Assembly: GCA_964504155.1 (NCBI GenBank)
Contig: CAZDCZ010000021.1
Location: 1 to 38,129 of the forward strand
Source: CAZDCZ01 sp964504155
GTDB lineage: Bacteria; Bacteroidota; Bacteroidia; Bacteroidales; UBA12077
Reading direction: 5' to 3'
Length of the DNA: 38,129 nt
Part shown: positions 14,807-23,819 of the stretch, one piece after another
Position numbering within the stretch: the stretch's first letter is position 1
Layout of the letters: the number at the start of each line of letters is the position of its first letter
Made by a program: the position numbers and the translations under genes
Notes under the pieces: generated by a model
Database searches by the model: none
What the model was told of the DNA's origin: nothing
Seen by the model: the letters and a program-made list of their open reading frames with translations, nothing else

Positions 14807-15652
14807 ATGTCGTATAATCTATTAAAAGGTAAAAAAGGAATAATTTTTGGAGCTTTAAATGAATCGTCAATAGCTTGGAAGATTGCTGAACGTGTTTACG
14901 AAGAAGGTGGAGAATTTGTATTAACTAATGCTCCTGTATCTATTCGTATGGGCGATATAAATAAGTTAGCAGAAAAATGTAATACCGAAGTAATAGCTGC
15001 TGATGCTACAAATGTAAAAGATATAGAGAATCTGTTCGAAAAAACAATGAATAAATTCGATGGAAAAATCGATTTTATTTTACATTCTATAGGGATGTCT
15101 CCCAATGTTAGAAAAGGTCGTACTTACGATGATTTGAATTACGAATATCTTTTTAAAACATTAGATATATCAGCTATTTCGTTTCATAAAATTCTTCAAG
15201 TTGCACGTAAGCTTGATGCTATAAACGAGTGGGGTTCTGTTGTTGCCTTGTCGTATGTTGCTGCTCAGCGTAGTTTATATGGATATAACGATATGGCCGA
15301 TGCAAAAGCACTTTTAGAGTCTATTGCTCGAAGTTTTGGCTATATTTATGGTCGCGAAAAGAAAATTCGTATCAATACAGTTTCTCAATCACCAACATAT
15401 ACAACTGCAGGTAGTGGTATTATGGGCTTCGATGGATTGGTTGATTTCTCAGAAAGAATGTCTCCATTAGGCAATGCTGATGCAGATGATTGTGCAGATT
15501 ATTGTGTTGCATTATTTTCAGATTTAACACGAAAAGTTACTATGCAAAATCTATTTCACGATGGTGGATTCTCTAATATGGGAATGAGTCGACGAGCAAT
15601 GACAATGTATAATAAAAGTTTGAAGGATTGTCAAGAGAATTCGAAAGAGTAG
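14807..15652 (+). CDS. fabI: Enoyl-ACP reductase FabI
   Basis: FabI performs the last reduction of each fatty-acid elongation cycle, using NADH to reduce enoyl-ACP. The 281-aa sequence is an SDR-type enzyme with the nucleotide motif GIIFGALNESSIAWKIA (about residues 11-27), DATNVKDIE, HSIGMSPN and the catalytic set Tyr150, Tyr160 and Lys167 (SYVAAQRSLYGYNDMADAK). These line up with Tyr146, Tyr156 and Lys163 of E. coli FabI with a constant offset of four. The C-terminus carries the usual NLFHDGGFSNMG. It has its own promoter and ends in a strong terminator convergent with the caspase gene. Confidence 0.94.
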   Translation: MSYNLLKGKKGIIFGALNESSIAWKIAERVYEEGGEFVLTNAPVSIRMGDINKLAEKCNTEVIAADATNVKDIENLFEKTMNKFDGKIDFILHSIGMSPNVRKGRTYDDLNYEYLFKTLDISAISFHKILQVARKLDAINEWGSVVALSYVAAQRSLYGYNDMADAKALLESIARSFGYIYGREKKIRINTVSQSPTYTTAGSGIMGFDGLVDFSERMSPLGNADADDCADYCVALFSDLTRKVTMQNLFHDGGFSNMGMSRRAMTMYNKSLKDCQENSKE

Positions 15653-15687
15653 AGTTTTTAAAAATTGAACTTGAGAAATATAAATAT

Positions 15688-15721
15688 AAAATGTCATCAA
15701 GATATTTCTTGATGACATTTT
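15688..15721. terminator. Bidirectional terminator between fabI and the caspase gene
   Basis: AAAATGTCATCAAG (15688-15701) pairs perfectly with CTTGATGACATTTT (15708-15721) around a 6-nt loop. It separates two convergent genes. Confidence 0.88.
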
Positions 15722-15747
15722 ATATTTTAATATACTATAAAACGAAA

Positions 15748-17007
15748 TTATTTCAAGCTCCATTTAGTCCAATTATTGTCAATCGACGGACTAATATTTA
15801 TTTGAGGAGTTTGTTCCTTATTATTTATTAACAACGACTCAACAGTAATTTTTTCTTTTAGATATTCCGATAATTTTTTAAAAGATATATCTCCTGCTGT
15901 TTCTTGAAGTTTTTTTAGTAAGAAATACGTAAATAAGCCATGCTTTTCATTTTTATAAGGTAATGCCGATTGTGCTTCGCTACTAGCTGAGAAAACTATT
16001 AAATTACCTGATAATTGATTTGTTTTAGGTTTTATTTTTACTCCTCTAGCTGCAAGTAATCCTTGATTTCTAGCTCCTCCCGAAAAACAAGCATCAATAA
16101 ATACTGTAACATTTTTATTGGGATATTCTGTAAGTTTCTCGTAAACAGATTTTAATTTAATTCCGGAAATAACATTAGTGCCGCTAATATCTACAGGCAT
16201 TATATATGGTTCTTTTGTAATTTCGTCAGGTAATCCATGTCCTGCATAAAAGAAAAATATCTCGGCCTTCCCATTAGTATTTTTGCTTAATAAGTTAATT
16301 CTCGATAATGCTTGGTGCATTTGTCCCGATGTTGCATCTAAAAGAAATGTAATATTTCTATCAGGAATACCTAAAGTATTAATGGCGTATTCTTTAAATG
16401 CACTTGCATCGTTTCTCGCAAAATCAACATTAATTTCATTGCTTAAATCAAGTTGAAAAGTGCTATAATCTTCGTTGCCTATTATTAAAGCAAAACGAAA
16501 TGGGTGTTTATTTTTATTATTAGGAATGTTTATATCAACGTTTGATGCTCTTGCAAATTTATATCTCGAATTATTATCATTATTTTCAAGATATATCTTT
16601 TCTACAACATCCATTTTGTTAAGCGAACCATTAATTTCCTTTGAGTATCTTAAATGAGCACCTGTTCCCCAATCAACAAGAAAAGGATATATATATAAAC
16701 AACTTAAAATAGACCATGGGTTAAACGATGATTTATCGCTATATTTATATGGGAAATATCCATCTTTTTTTAATACATATGTTTGATGATTTCGTTTTGT
16801 GTATTCATTAGGTTTTACTCTTCTGTCTACGTTTATGGTGCATGGAGTCGTCTTGTTAGTATTATATCCGTTTACAATTACCTCAGCTCCGGGAGGTGTT
16901 GATGTAATATCTATTTTTTGAGTTGTTCCATTAAATATCGTTGCGCACGAATTTAAAATAAACCCCACAATAATTATAAAACTAATGTTTTTGGGTAAAA
17001 TTTTCAT
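15748..17007 (-). CDS. Caspase-family (C14) lipoprotein with PEGA-like domain
   Basis: This 419-aa lipoprotein has a signal peptide ending in LNSC with lipid on Cys21. A PEGA-like beta domain follows (about residues 30-85, TSTPPGAEVIVNGYNTNKTT), then a hydrophobic stretch (about 97-112, ILSCLYIYPFLVDW) and a caspase-fold peptidase (about 170-400). The protease starts RFALIIGNEDY and keeps the catalytic His257 (FFYAGHGLP) and Cys307 (VFIDACFSGG), so it looks active. Cleavage after Arg or Lys is usual for bacterial members, but specificity cannot be read here. The residues after Cys21 (ATIF) are not acidic, suggesting the periplasmic side of the outer membrane. It starts 20 nt after the Omp85-like gene, so they are probably one operon. 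Confidence 0.9.
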   Translation of the reverse strand: MKILPKNISFIIIVGFILNSCATIFNGTTQKIDITSTPPGAEVIVNGYNTNKTTPCTINVDRRVKPNEYTKRNHQTYVLKKDGYFPYKYSDKSSFNPWSILSCLYIYPFLVDWGTGAHLRYSKEINGSLNKMDVVEKIYLENNDNNSRYKFARASNVDINIPNNKNKHPFRFALIIGNEDYSTFQLDLSNEINVDFARNDASAFKEYAINTLGIPDRNITFLLDATSGQMHQALSRINLLSKNTNGKAEIFFFYAGHGLPDEITKEPYIMPVDISGTNVISGIKLKSVYEKLTEYPNKNVTVFIDACFSGGARNQGLLAARGVKIKPKTNQLSGNLIVFSASSEAQSALPYKNEKHGLFTYFLLKKLQETAGDISFKKLSEYLKEKITVESLLINNKEQTPQINISPSIDNNWTKWSLK

Positions 17008-17027
17008 AAGTTTATTATAAATTATAA

Positions 17028-18377
17028 TTAAAATAAAAAGTTCATTCCAATATACAAGCCATTGTCTCCATCGCGTTTATCTTTGGCAATACCATAATCT
17101 ACTGCTACAATAAAATTTTCGTTAAGTGCAAAATGGACTCCGGCTCCGTAACTAATATGTAATTTATCTTTTGATGTGTCAAAATAATTATCATATTCAC
17201 TTGTAAGTACTACAGTTTTGTCTATATCAATTTCATCAACGATTTTTCCTGCATCCATAAAGGAACTTAAAGCAATATATAAATTTTGATTCATTATCAC
17301 GGTTTTTACAAATTTCCATCTAAATTCGAAATTACTAAATACAATACCATTGCCAACTATTCTGTCTCTAACAATTCCCCTAAGCGATTTGCTTCCTCCA
17401 AGACCTTCTGTTAACGAAGAGCGCGAGAAAGAACTTACTAAATATGGTTGCATATAAAATGGAGTTTTCCCGGCAATTGTTCCTTGATATCCTAATCTGT
17501 ATGCAAAAGATAGTTTCTTTTTTATAATAGTAAAGTATTGCCTATGAGTAAAAGAAAGTTTAGTATAAGAGTTTTCTTTATTCCCAAGAAAAGATGGAGC
17601 TGTTGTAATAATAGCTTCCGACCATATTCCTTTCATAGGGTTGGCTTCATTATCGCGTGTGTCGAATATTGTCCCAAGTTTTATGTAATTTACTATGCCT
17701 CCATTAGCTTCTTCTTTAGAGATAAAACCTAAGTCTATATAGTTATCGTATAGGGTAATTGTGTCGATTAAATAATCATCATCATTTTCGTTCTTCCCTT
17801 TATTAAGATTATCAAAATCTACTGATCGAATTTTGTGATTATAATGAGCAAATCCTGTAAGCCATTTAAACTTATTATTAATCTTTCCGGAAAAATCGCT
17901 TGTAAATTTAAAAATATCCCTATCTAATCTATAATACATTCTCGAAATATACTCGTCGCTATTATCATCAGAGAAATCCTTAATAAATGCTGATTGGTAT
18001 CCGTTAAATCCATAAAAGTCTAATGCTTTTTCTGTAAGATAACTCAAATCTGCGGTTATTCTAATAGGTTTATTAGGAAACAGATGTTCTGAATCGTAGA
18101 AAATACGATTTATTCCATTTCCTTTTGTTGTTCTTGATAACTCGAGATACAAAGATTGAAGATATTTAGGATAGATTTTGCCATCTCCATAATTATAAAA
18201 ATTAACTAAAGCACCATATTTAAAACCAAAATCAGAATCGTAAGCTATTGCAGGAACAGCTCCGAAAGTCCATCCGGATTTTACCTTAGCTTTTTTTGCC
18301 GATTTATCATTTACTTGGGCAAAAGAAATATTGGCAATTAAACAGAAGGATAAAAATGGAATAACTAATTTTTCCAT
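17028..18377 (-). CDS. Omp85/BamA-like outer membrane beta-barrel protein (no POTRA)
   Basis: This 449-aa outer-membrane protein has a signal peptide (MEKLVIPFLSFCLIANISFA, cut before Gln21) and then directly a beta-barrel of alternating strands ending in Phe (GLYIGMNFLF). The segment GGSKSLRGIVRDRIVGNG matches the conserved RG motif in loop 6 of the Omp85 surface-antigen domain, and KLGTIFDTRDNEANPMKGIW is another typical Omp85 strand pair. There are no POTRA domains, so it is smaller than BamA or TamA and resembles the short patatin-type or BamA/TamA-family barrels. It is upstream of, and probably co-transcribed with, the caspase lipoprotein. Its cargo is unknown. Confidence 0.85.
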   Translation of the reverse strand: MEKLVIPFLSFCLIANISFAQVNDKSAKKAKVKSGWTFGAVPAIAYDSDFGFKYGALVNFYNYGDGKIYPKYLQSLYLELSRTTKGNGINRIFYDSEHLFPNKPIRITADLSYLTEKALDFYGFNGYQSAFIKDFSDDNSDEYISRMYYRLDRDIFKFTSDFSGKINNKFKWLTGFAHYNHKIRSVDFDNLNKGKNENDDDYLIDTITLYDNYIDLGFISKEEANGGIVNYIKLGTIFDTRDNEANPMKGIWSEAIITTAPSFLGNKENSYTKLSFTHRQYFTIIKKKLSFAYRLGYQGTIAGKTPFYMQPYLVSSFSRSSLTEGLGGSKSLRGIVRDRIVGNGIVFSNFEFRWKFVKTVIMNQNLYIALSSFMDAGKIVDEIDIDKTVVLTSEYDNYFDTSKDKLHISYGAGVHFALNENFIVAVDYGIAKDKRDGDNGLYIGMNFLF

Positions 18378-18481
18378 ATAAAATATAATTTGTTAGCAAT
18401 TTATTAAAAAAATATTAATATAGAATTTATCTTTACTATACATTTAATATTTATCGTTAATAATTAACAATTAATAATTGC

Positions 18482-20089
18482 TTAAAATCCTGTTAAATCT
18501 ATTAATACAGTTGGAATTAGTAATAATAAGCCCACTAAAATTAGTGTTATCATAATAGGAGTTATCCATTTTACCCATTTCTCGTAAGGGATTTTTGCTA
18601 CTCCTAAAACTCCAATTAATACTCCGGATGTAGGTGTTATCATATTTGTAAAACCATCGCCAAATTGAAAAGCCATTACTGTTGCTTGACGAGAAATACC
18701 TATTAAATCGGAAAATGGAGCCATAATAGGCATTGTTAATGCAGCCTTAGCACTTCCCGATGGTATAATTATATTAATTCCTGTTTGAATTGCATACATA
18801 ATACTTATTGATGCAATTTTTCCTACATTTTGCATCGATTGACTTACATAATATAATAGAGTGTCAATAATTTTTCCATCTTGCAGTATTATAATAATGC
18901 CTCCTGCAAGTCCGACAACCAAAGCTGCCGAAGAAATATCTTTAACCCCCTCTATAAATAGTTGTGTAATTTTATTTGCCGATTTATTGTTTGCAATACC
19001 TGCCGAGAGCCCCATAACGAAAAATAAGGTAGCAATTTCCATTACGTACCAATGATAACCCATTACACCAATAATTAAATATAATATTGTAAATAGAAGT
19101 AAGTTTAAAATAAAGAAATGTACAGATTTTCGTAAAGAAAAAATACTAAATACTATAAAAATACCTGTTAATATAGGCACTATAGGTATTGTTTTAGAAA
19201 TATTACCTATGCTAAGAGTAGTTTTTGAATATATAAAAGAAGCCAATATCATACCTGCACTTAAAATAATAAATGTTATCCATGCCGATTTTGGAGTGTG
19301 AAATTTTATTTCATCAATACTAATTTCTTGTTTTTTTCGCCAATTAATATTGTCATCTTCAAATACAAGTGATAGTTTAGGATATTTTTTAATTCTATTG
19401 GCATACCATAGTATATAACTAATACCAATAACATTAATTATTAACCATGCAAATAGGCGATATTCTATTCCTGTAAACAAGGGGATACCCGATAATCCTT
19501 GAGCAATTCCAATGGTAAACGGATTTAATAATGCGCCTGCAAATCCTAAGCCTGCAGCAACAAAACATAAACTAACTCCAACAATAGAATCGTAACCCAT
19601 AGAAATAGCTAATGGAACAAAAATTATTATAAAAGCAATAGTCTCTTCACTCATGCCGAATACTGCGCCGAAAATCGAAAACATTAGCATAATTAATGTT
19701 ATTATAACATTATTAATTCCTAATAATTTAAAAAATTTCCAATGTTCAATTTTTTTCGTTTTTTTTAGAAAAGTATTGATTCCTACATCTATCGATTTGC
19801 TTTCGTTCATTATCCAAAAAGCACCACCAATCATTAATATAAATACAATAATATTTGCTTTATCGACAAAACCTTTGAAAAATGTAGCAAATACCTCCCA
19901 TGTTTGAGCTTGATTATCTACATAATGAAATGAATTGTTTACAATAATTTCTCTTGTAGTTCCATCATCTAAAGTTATTTCTGTTCTGTCGAATTCTCCT
20001 CCTGGAATAAACCATGTTAATATAGCCGCGAAAATAATAATAAAAAATACTATTACATAAGTATGTGGGATTTGCTTTTTTCGTTTCAT
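18482..20089 (-). CDS. YfcC/DcuC-family carboxylate or amino-acid carrier
   Basis: This 535-aa inner-membrane protein has about 12 to 13 membrane helices. It opens with PHTYVIVFFIIIFAAILTWF then IPGGEFDR, characteristic of the YfcC/ArcD-like members of the DcuC superfamily (anaerobic C4-dicarboxylate and basic amino acid carriers). Other typical stretches are FGMSEETIAFIIIFVPLAIS, ALLNPFTIGIAQGLSGIPLF and IIIPSGSAKAALTMPIMAPF near the C-terminus. The substrate cannot be assigned from sequence. It is divergent from hutI, so a link with amino-acid uptake is possible but unproven. The next gene on the same strand starts 104 nt after it. Confidence 0.85.
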   Translation of the reverse strand: MKRKKQIPHTYVIVFFIIIFAAILTWFIPGGEFDRTEITLDDGTTREIIVNNSFHYVDNQAQTWEVFATFFKGFVDKANIIVFILMIGGAFWIMNESKSIDVGINTFLKKTKKIEHWKFFKLLGINNVIITLIMLMFSIFGAVFGMSEETIAFIIIFVPLAISMGYDSIVGVSLCFVAAGLGFAGALLNPFTIGIAQGLSGIPLFTGIEYRLFAWLIINVIGISYILWYANRIKKYPKLSLVFEDDNINWRKKQEISIDEIKFHTPKSAWITFIILSAGMILASFIYSKTTLSIGNISKTIPIVPILTGIFIVFSIFSLRKSVHFFILNLLLFTILYLIIGVMGYHWYVMEIATLFFVMGLSAGIANNKSANKITQLFIEGVKDISSAALVVGLAGGIIIILQDGKIIDTLLYYVSQSMQNVGKIASISIMYAIQTGINIIIPSGSAKAALTMPIMAPFSDLIGISRQATVMAFQFGDGFTNMITPTSGVLIGVLGVAKIPYEKWVKWITPIMITLILVGLLLLIPTVLIDLTGF

Positions 20090-20400
20090 CTAGGTAAAAT
20101 TTGGCTTTAGAATTTATTTTTGTTTTATTTAATTACTATACAATAATATTTTATTTGCTAATAAATATCTCGTCTTCATTATGTAATCATTAAAGTTCAA
20201 AAAAATAGTGGCAAATTTTTCAAAAAAGTTATTTGCTTGTTAAAAAAATATAATTTCTTTTTGATAATCAAACTTATATGTTTATTAATTTTTTTCATTT
20301 GAAATGCAAAAATAGAACATTATAAGTAACTTCGGAAAATTTTTTAAATAATATATTCAAATTTTGTATTTTCGTAAATTAATAATTTAAAAGAATAGTA
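20090..20400. promoter_or_regulatory. Divergent intergenic region between the YfcC-type carrier and hutI
   Basis: This is 311 bases without a gene. For hutI, TATTTTCG (20367-20374) is a one-mismatch -7 box 26 nt before the start. For the minus strand, TATTTTTG (20307-20314) matches the -7 consensus, but it lies 217 nt from the carrier start and has no clear -33 box. No hairpin, riboswitch or operator is evident. Confidence 0.4.
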
Positions 20401-21648
20401 ATGATGATTTTAATAAAGAATATTAAGTCGCTGGTTAATGTCGATGATAGTTCCAAAAAATGGAGTGCAGGAGACGATATGAGAAAATTGTCATGTATCG
20501 ATGATGCTTACTTAGTGCTTGAAAATGAAAAGATTGCTGCATATGGGAAGATGAGCGAATTAAAGAATGATGATAATTTTGACGGGGAAATTATTAATGC
20601 AAAGAATAAAATGGTTTTTCCTTCTTTTTGCGATTCGCATACTCATATTGTATATGCCGGAAGTAGAGAAATAGAATATGGCGATAAAATAAAAGGTCTT
20701 TCGTATGAAGAAATAGCTAAACGTGGTGGAGGTATTTTAAATTCTGTAAAATTACTACACGATACATCAGAAGATTCTTTGTATAAACAAGCAAAACAAC
20801 GTATCGATGAAGTTATTAGCCTTGGCACAGGTGCTATTGAGATTAAAAGTGGTTATGGTTTAAGTCTCGACGATGAAATAAAAATGTTGCGTGTTATTAA
20901 ACGATTGAAAGAAACATCAGCTATTACTATCAAATCAACATTTCTCGGTGCACATGCTGTACCTGCAGAATATAAGTCAAATCAAGACGAATATGTTAAT
21001 ATTGTAATTAATGAAATGATTCCTGTTGTTGCTGCCGAAGAATTAGCCGATTATATTGATGTTTTTTGCGATAAAGGATTTTTCACTGTTGAGCAAACAG
21101 ATAGAATTTTAATGGCGGGGATGAAATATGGACTTAGACCAAAGATTCATGCTAATGAACTCGATTATTCGGGTGGAATACAAGTAGGAGTTAAGTATAA
21201 TGCTCTTTCTGTCGATCACCTTGAGTTTACCGGAGATGATGAAATAAAATCGTTATTGAATTCCGATACTATGCCTACAATATTGCCTGGTGCTGCCTTC
21301 TTCTTAGGAATGGTCGACCCTCCTGTTAGAAAAATGATAAATGCAGGATTGCCTGTTGCTTTAGCTTCTGATTTTAATCCGGGGTCATCGCCTTCAGGAA
21401 ATATGAAATTTATTATGTCGCTTGGAACAATTAAATTACGTATGTCGCCCGAAGAAGTAATAAATGCAACAACTATTAATGGAGCTTATGCTATGGGGCT
21501 TAGCGATGAATTAGGAACAATTACTGTTGGAAAAAAAGCTAATATATTTATTACAAAAGAAATTTCTAATTACGAGTATTTGCCATATGCTTACGGAAGT
21601 AATTTAATAGATACAGTTATTCTTAATGGGAAAATTCAAAATATTTAA
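20401..21648 (+). CDS. hutI: Imidazolonepropionase
   Basis: HutI is the third enzyme of histidine breakdown, a cytoplasmic metal-dependent amidohydrolase that opens imidazolone-5-propionate to N-formimino-glutamate. The 415-aa sequence shows the metal-binding CDSHTHIVYAG (His80 and His82), the GLSYEEIAKRGGGI loop, LGAHAVPAEY, the metal histidine segment HANELDYSGG, SVDHLEF and the late aspartate motif LASDFNPGSSPSG. The length matches the family. Two adjacent ATG codons (20401 and 20404) could both start. ftcD follows after 83 nt and acts on the product, so the pair works together. hutH and hutU are not in the window. Confidence 0.96.
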   Translation: MMILIKNIKSLVNVDDSSKKWSAGDDMRKLSCIDDAYLVLENEKIAAYGKMSELKNDDNFDGEIINAKNKMVFPSFCDSHTHIVYAGSREIEYGDKIKGLSYEEIAKRGGGILNSVKLLHDTSEDSLYKQAKQRIDEVISLGTGAIEIKSGYGLSLDDEIKMLRVIKRLKETSAITIKSTFLGAHAVPAEYKSNQDEYVNIVINEMIPVVAAEELADYIDVFCDKGFFTVEQTDRILMAGMKYGLRPKIHANELDYSGGIQVGVKYNALSVDHLEFTGDDEIKSLLNSDTMPTILPGAAFFLGMVDPPVRKMINAGLPVALASDFNPGSSPSGNMKFIMSLGTIKLRMSPEEVINATTINGAYAMGLSDELGTITVGKKANIFITKEISNYEYLPYAYGSNLIDTVILNGKIQNI

Positions 21649-21731
21649 AAAAGAGTAAATCTGAAATAAAATATACATTATATATATACTTTATAAAAAA
21701 TATTAAAATAGTAATAATTCAAATATAAAAA

Positions 21732-23423
21732 ATGAAACAATTAATAGAATGTGTTCCTAACTTTAGCGAAGGGAACGATATGAATATAATTAAACAGATT
21801 ACCGATCAAATAGAATCTGTTGATGGAGTGAATTTGTTGGATGTTGATCCCGGTAAAGCAACTAATAGAACAGTAGTTACTATGGTTGGTACTCCCGACG
21901 AAGTTTGTGAAGCTGCATTTTTGGCAATAAAAAAGGCTTCGGAACTAATTGATATGAGCAAACATAAAGGAGCTCATCCTCGATTTGGTGCTACCGATGT
22001 ATGCCCTTTTGTTCCTGTTTCGAATATTACCATGGAAGAAACAGTTAAATATGCCCATAAACTAGCTAAAAGAATTGGGGACGAATTAAATATCCCAATA
22101 TATTGTTACGAGGATGCAGCCTATAGCAAAGAGAGAAAAAATCTTGCTACTTGTCGTGCAGGTGAGTACGAAGGTTTGAAAGAAAAACTTGCTAAACCTG
22201 AATGGAAACCTGATTTCGGACCTGCCGAATTTAATGCAAAATCGGGAGTAACAGCTGTTGGAGCCCGCGATTTTCTTGTAGCTTATAATATTAATTTGAA
22301 TACTACATCTACTCGGAGAGCAAATGCTATTGCTTATGATGTTCGCGAGAAAGGAAGAGTAAAACGCGAAGGTGGAAAACCATCAGGAAAACCAGTTTTA
22401 GACGAGAATGGCAAAAAAATGTGGGTTCCGGGAACATTAAAAAGCGTGAAAGGTATTGGTTGGTTTATCGATGAGTTTGGTATTGCTCAAATATCAATGA
22501 ACCTTACAAATATTAATATAACTTCTATTCATGTTGCTTTCGACGAAGTATGTAAAAAAGCACAAGAAAGAGGTATTAGAGTTACAGGTTCCGAATTAGT
22601 TGGTCTTGTTCCGCTAAATGCGATGATTGATGCCGGGAAATATTTCTTACGTAAACAAGAACGTTCTGTAGGAATACCGGAGAAAGAGATACTTAAAATT
22701 GCTGTGAAATCATTGGGTCTCGACGATTTATATACATTTAAACCCGAAGAAAAAATTATTGAATATGTATTAGCAGCCAATCAAAATAAAGGAAAAACCA
22801 AATTGGTTGATATGTCTTTAAGTGAGTTTTCTGACGAAACAGCATCAGAATCTCCTGCTCCGGGTGGAGGATCTGTTTCTGCATATATGGGGTCTATGGG
22901 TATTGCTCTTGGAACAATGGTTGCAAATCTTTCTTCGCATAAACGTGGCTGGGACGATAGATGGGAAGAGTTCTCCGATTGGGCAGAAAAAGGAATGAAG
23001 TATCAAGCAGAATTAACCCGTTTAGTTGACGAAGATACAGAAGCTTTTAATAAAATAATGGATGCTTTCTCTCTTCCGAAAAAAACTGATGACGATAAAG
23101 CAATAAGGAAAAAAGCTATTGACGATGCTACAAAAAATGCTATAATGATTCCTTTTAAAGTAATGGAGATATCGTTTAAAGCTTTAGATGTAATAAAAGC
23201 TATGGCCGAAATAGGAAATCCTAATTCAGTATCCGATGCAGGAGTTGGAGCATTGGCTATACGTTCTTGTGTAAAAGGAGCATTCTTAAATGTGAAAATT
23301 AATGCTGCTGGTTTAGACGATAAAAAATTTGCAGATAATATTATCTCAAAAGGAAAAGAAATAGAAAAACAAACCGAAGAGTTAGAAAAACAAATATTAA
23401 ATATTGTAGAAGAGAAATTGTAA
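21732..23423 (+). CDS. ftcD: Fused glutamate formimidoyltransferase / formimidoyl-THF cyclodeaminase
   Basis: This 563-aa bifunctional enzyme has the domain order of animal FTCD. The N-terminal transferase (about residues 1-330) moves the formimino group of N-formimino-glutamate to tetrahydrofolate. It has ECVPNFSEG and the catalytic segment HKGAHPRFGATDVCPFVP, with His82 at the position known in porcine FTCD. The C-terminal cyclodeaminase (about 355-563) releases ammonia to give methenyl-THF and shows FSDETASESPAPGGGSVSAY. The product feeds the one-carbon pool. It follows hutI and ends in a strong terminator. Confidence 0.95.
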   Translation: MKQLIECVPNFSEGNDMNIIKQITDQIESVDGVNLLDVDPGKATNRTVVTMVGTPDEVCEAAFLAIKKASELIDMSKHKGAHPRFGATDVCPFVPVSNITMEETVKYAHKLAKRIGDELNIPIYCYEDAAYSKERKNLATCRAGEYEGLKEKLAKPEWKPDFGPAEFNAKSGVTAVGARDFLVAYNINLNTTSTRRANAIAYDVREKGRVKREGGKPSGKPVLDENGKKMWVPGTLKSVKGIGWFIDEFGIAQISMNLTNINITSIHVAFDEVCKKAQERGIRVTGSELVGLVPLNAMIDAGKYFLRKQERSVGIPEKEILKIAVKSLGLDDLYTFKPEEKIIEYVLAANQNKGKTKLVDMSLSEFSDETASESPAPGGGSVSAYMGSMGIALGTMVANLSSHKRGWDDRWEEFSDWAEKGMKYQAELTRLVDEDTEAFNKIMDAFSLPKKTDDDKAIRKKAIDDATKNAIMIPFKVMEISFKALDVIKAMAEIGNPNSVSDAGVGALAIRSCVKGAFLNVKINAAGLDDKKFADNIISKGKEIEKQTEELEKQILNIVEEKL

Positions 23424-23445
23424 ATATATAATATCTAAAAAACAC

Positions 23446-23483
23446 AAAAAATACTGCTTTGTTAAACTAAAGCAGTATTTTTT
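23446..23483 (+). terminator. Terminator after ftcD
   Basis: AAAAAATACTGCTTT (23446-23460) pairs perfectly with AAAGCAGTATTTTTT (23469-23483) around an 8-nt loop. It ends the hutI-ftcD transcript. Confidence 0.9.
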
Positions 23484-23819
23484 ATGTCATTAAGCAGGAT
23501 AATCGTTGCTAATAATATGTTTTGTTAATATCTTTTAAGCATGTCTTAGATGCCGTATATATTAAGCAATAGTGTTAAAAAATGTTAAACAGTAATTGCT
23601 TGTCTATGTTTTTTTGGGGTTTAAGAGTTTTTTATTATGAAAATTCTTTATATCTTGGCAAATGAAATGTTGTTGATAGTAATAAATTTTAAATTAATTC
23701 TTTTAAATAGGCTAGTTTTAGCTATGTTTTTTTTTTGAATAGTTTTTTTTTATTACATTAGCGGCATGAAAGATAAATTAACTTTAAAAGTTTAATTATT
23801 TAACCTAAAATTTTTATCT
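23484..23819 (+). promoter_or_regulatory. Long upstream region of the SusC-type gene
   Basis: This is 336 bases with no gene and no exact TAnnTTTG box; the nearest is TATCTTGG (around 23651-23658). Several T runs and a long leader precede the SusC start at 23820. A promoter for an alternative sigma factor, or a leader-based control, is possible. No ECF sigma/anti-sigma pair or HTCS regulator is encoded beside it. Confidence 0.35.

Noticed and set aside
18378..18481. AT-rich inverted repeats between the carrier and Omp85-like genes
   Set aside because: They contain only A and T runs with short imperfect stems and no promoter match, so neither terminator nor promoter can be supported.
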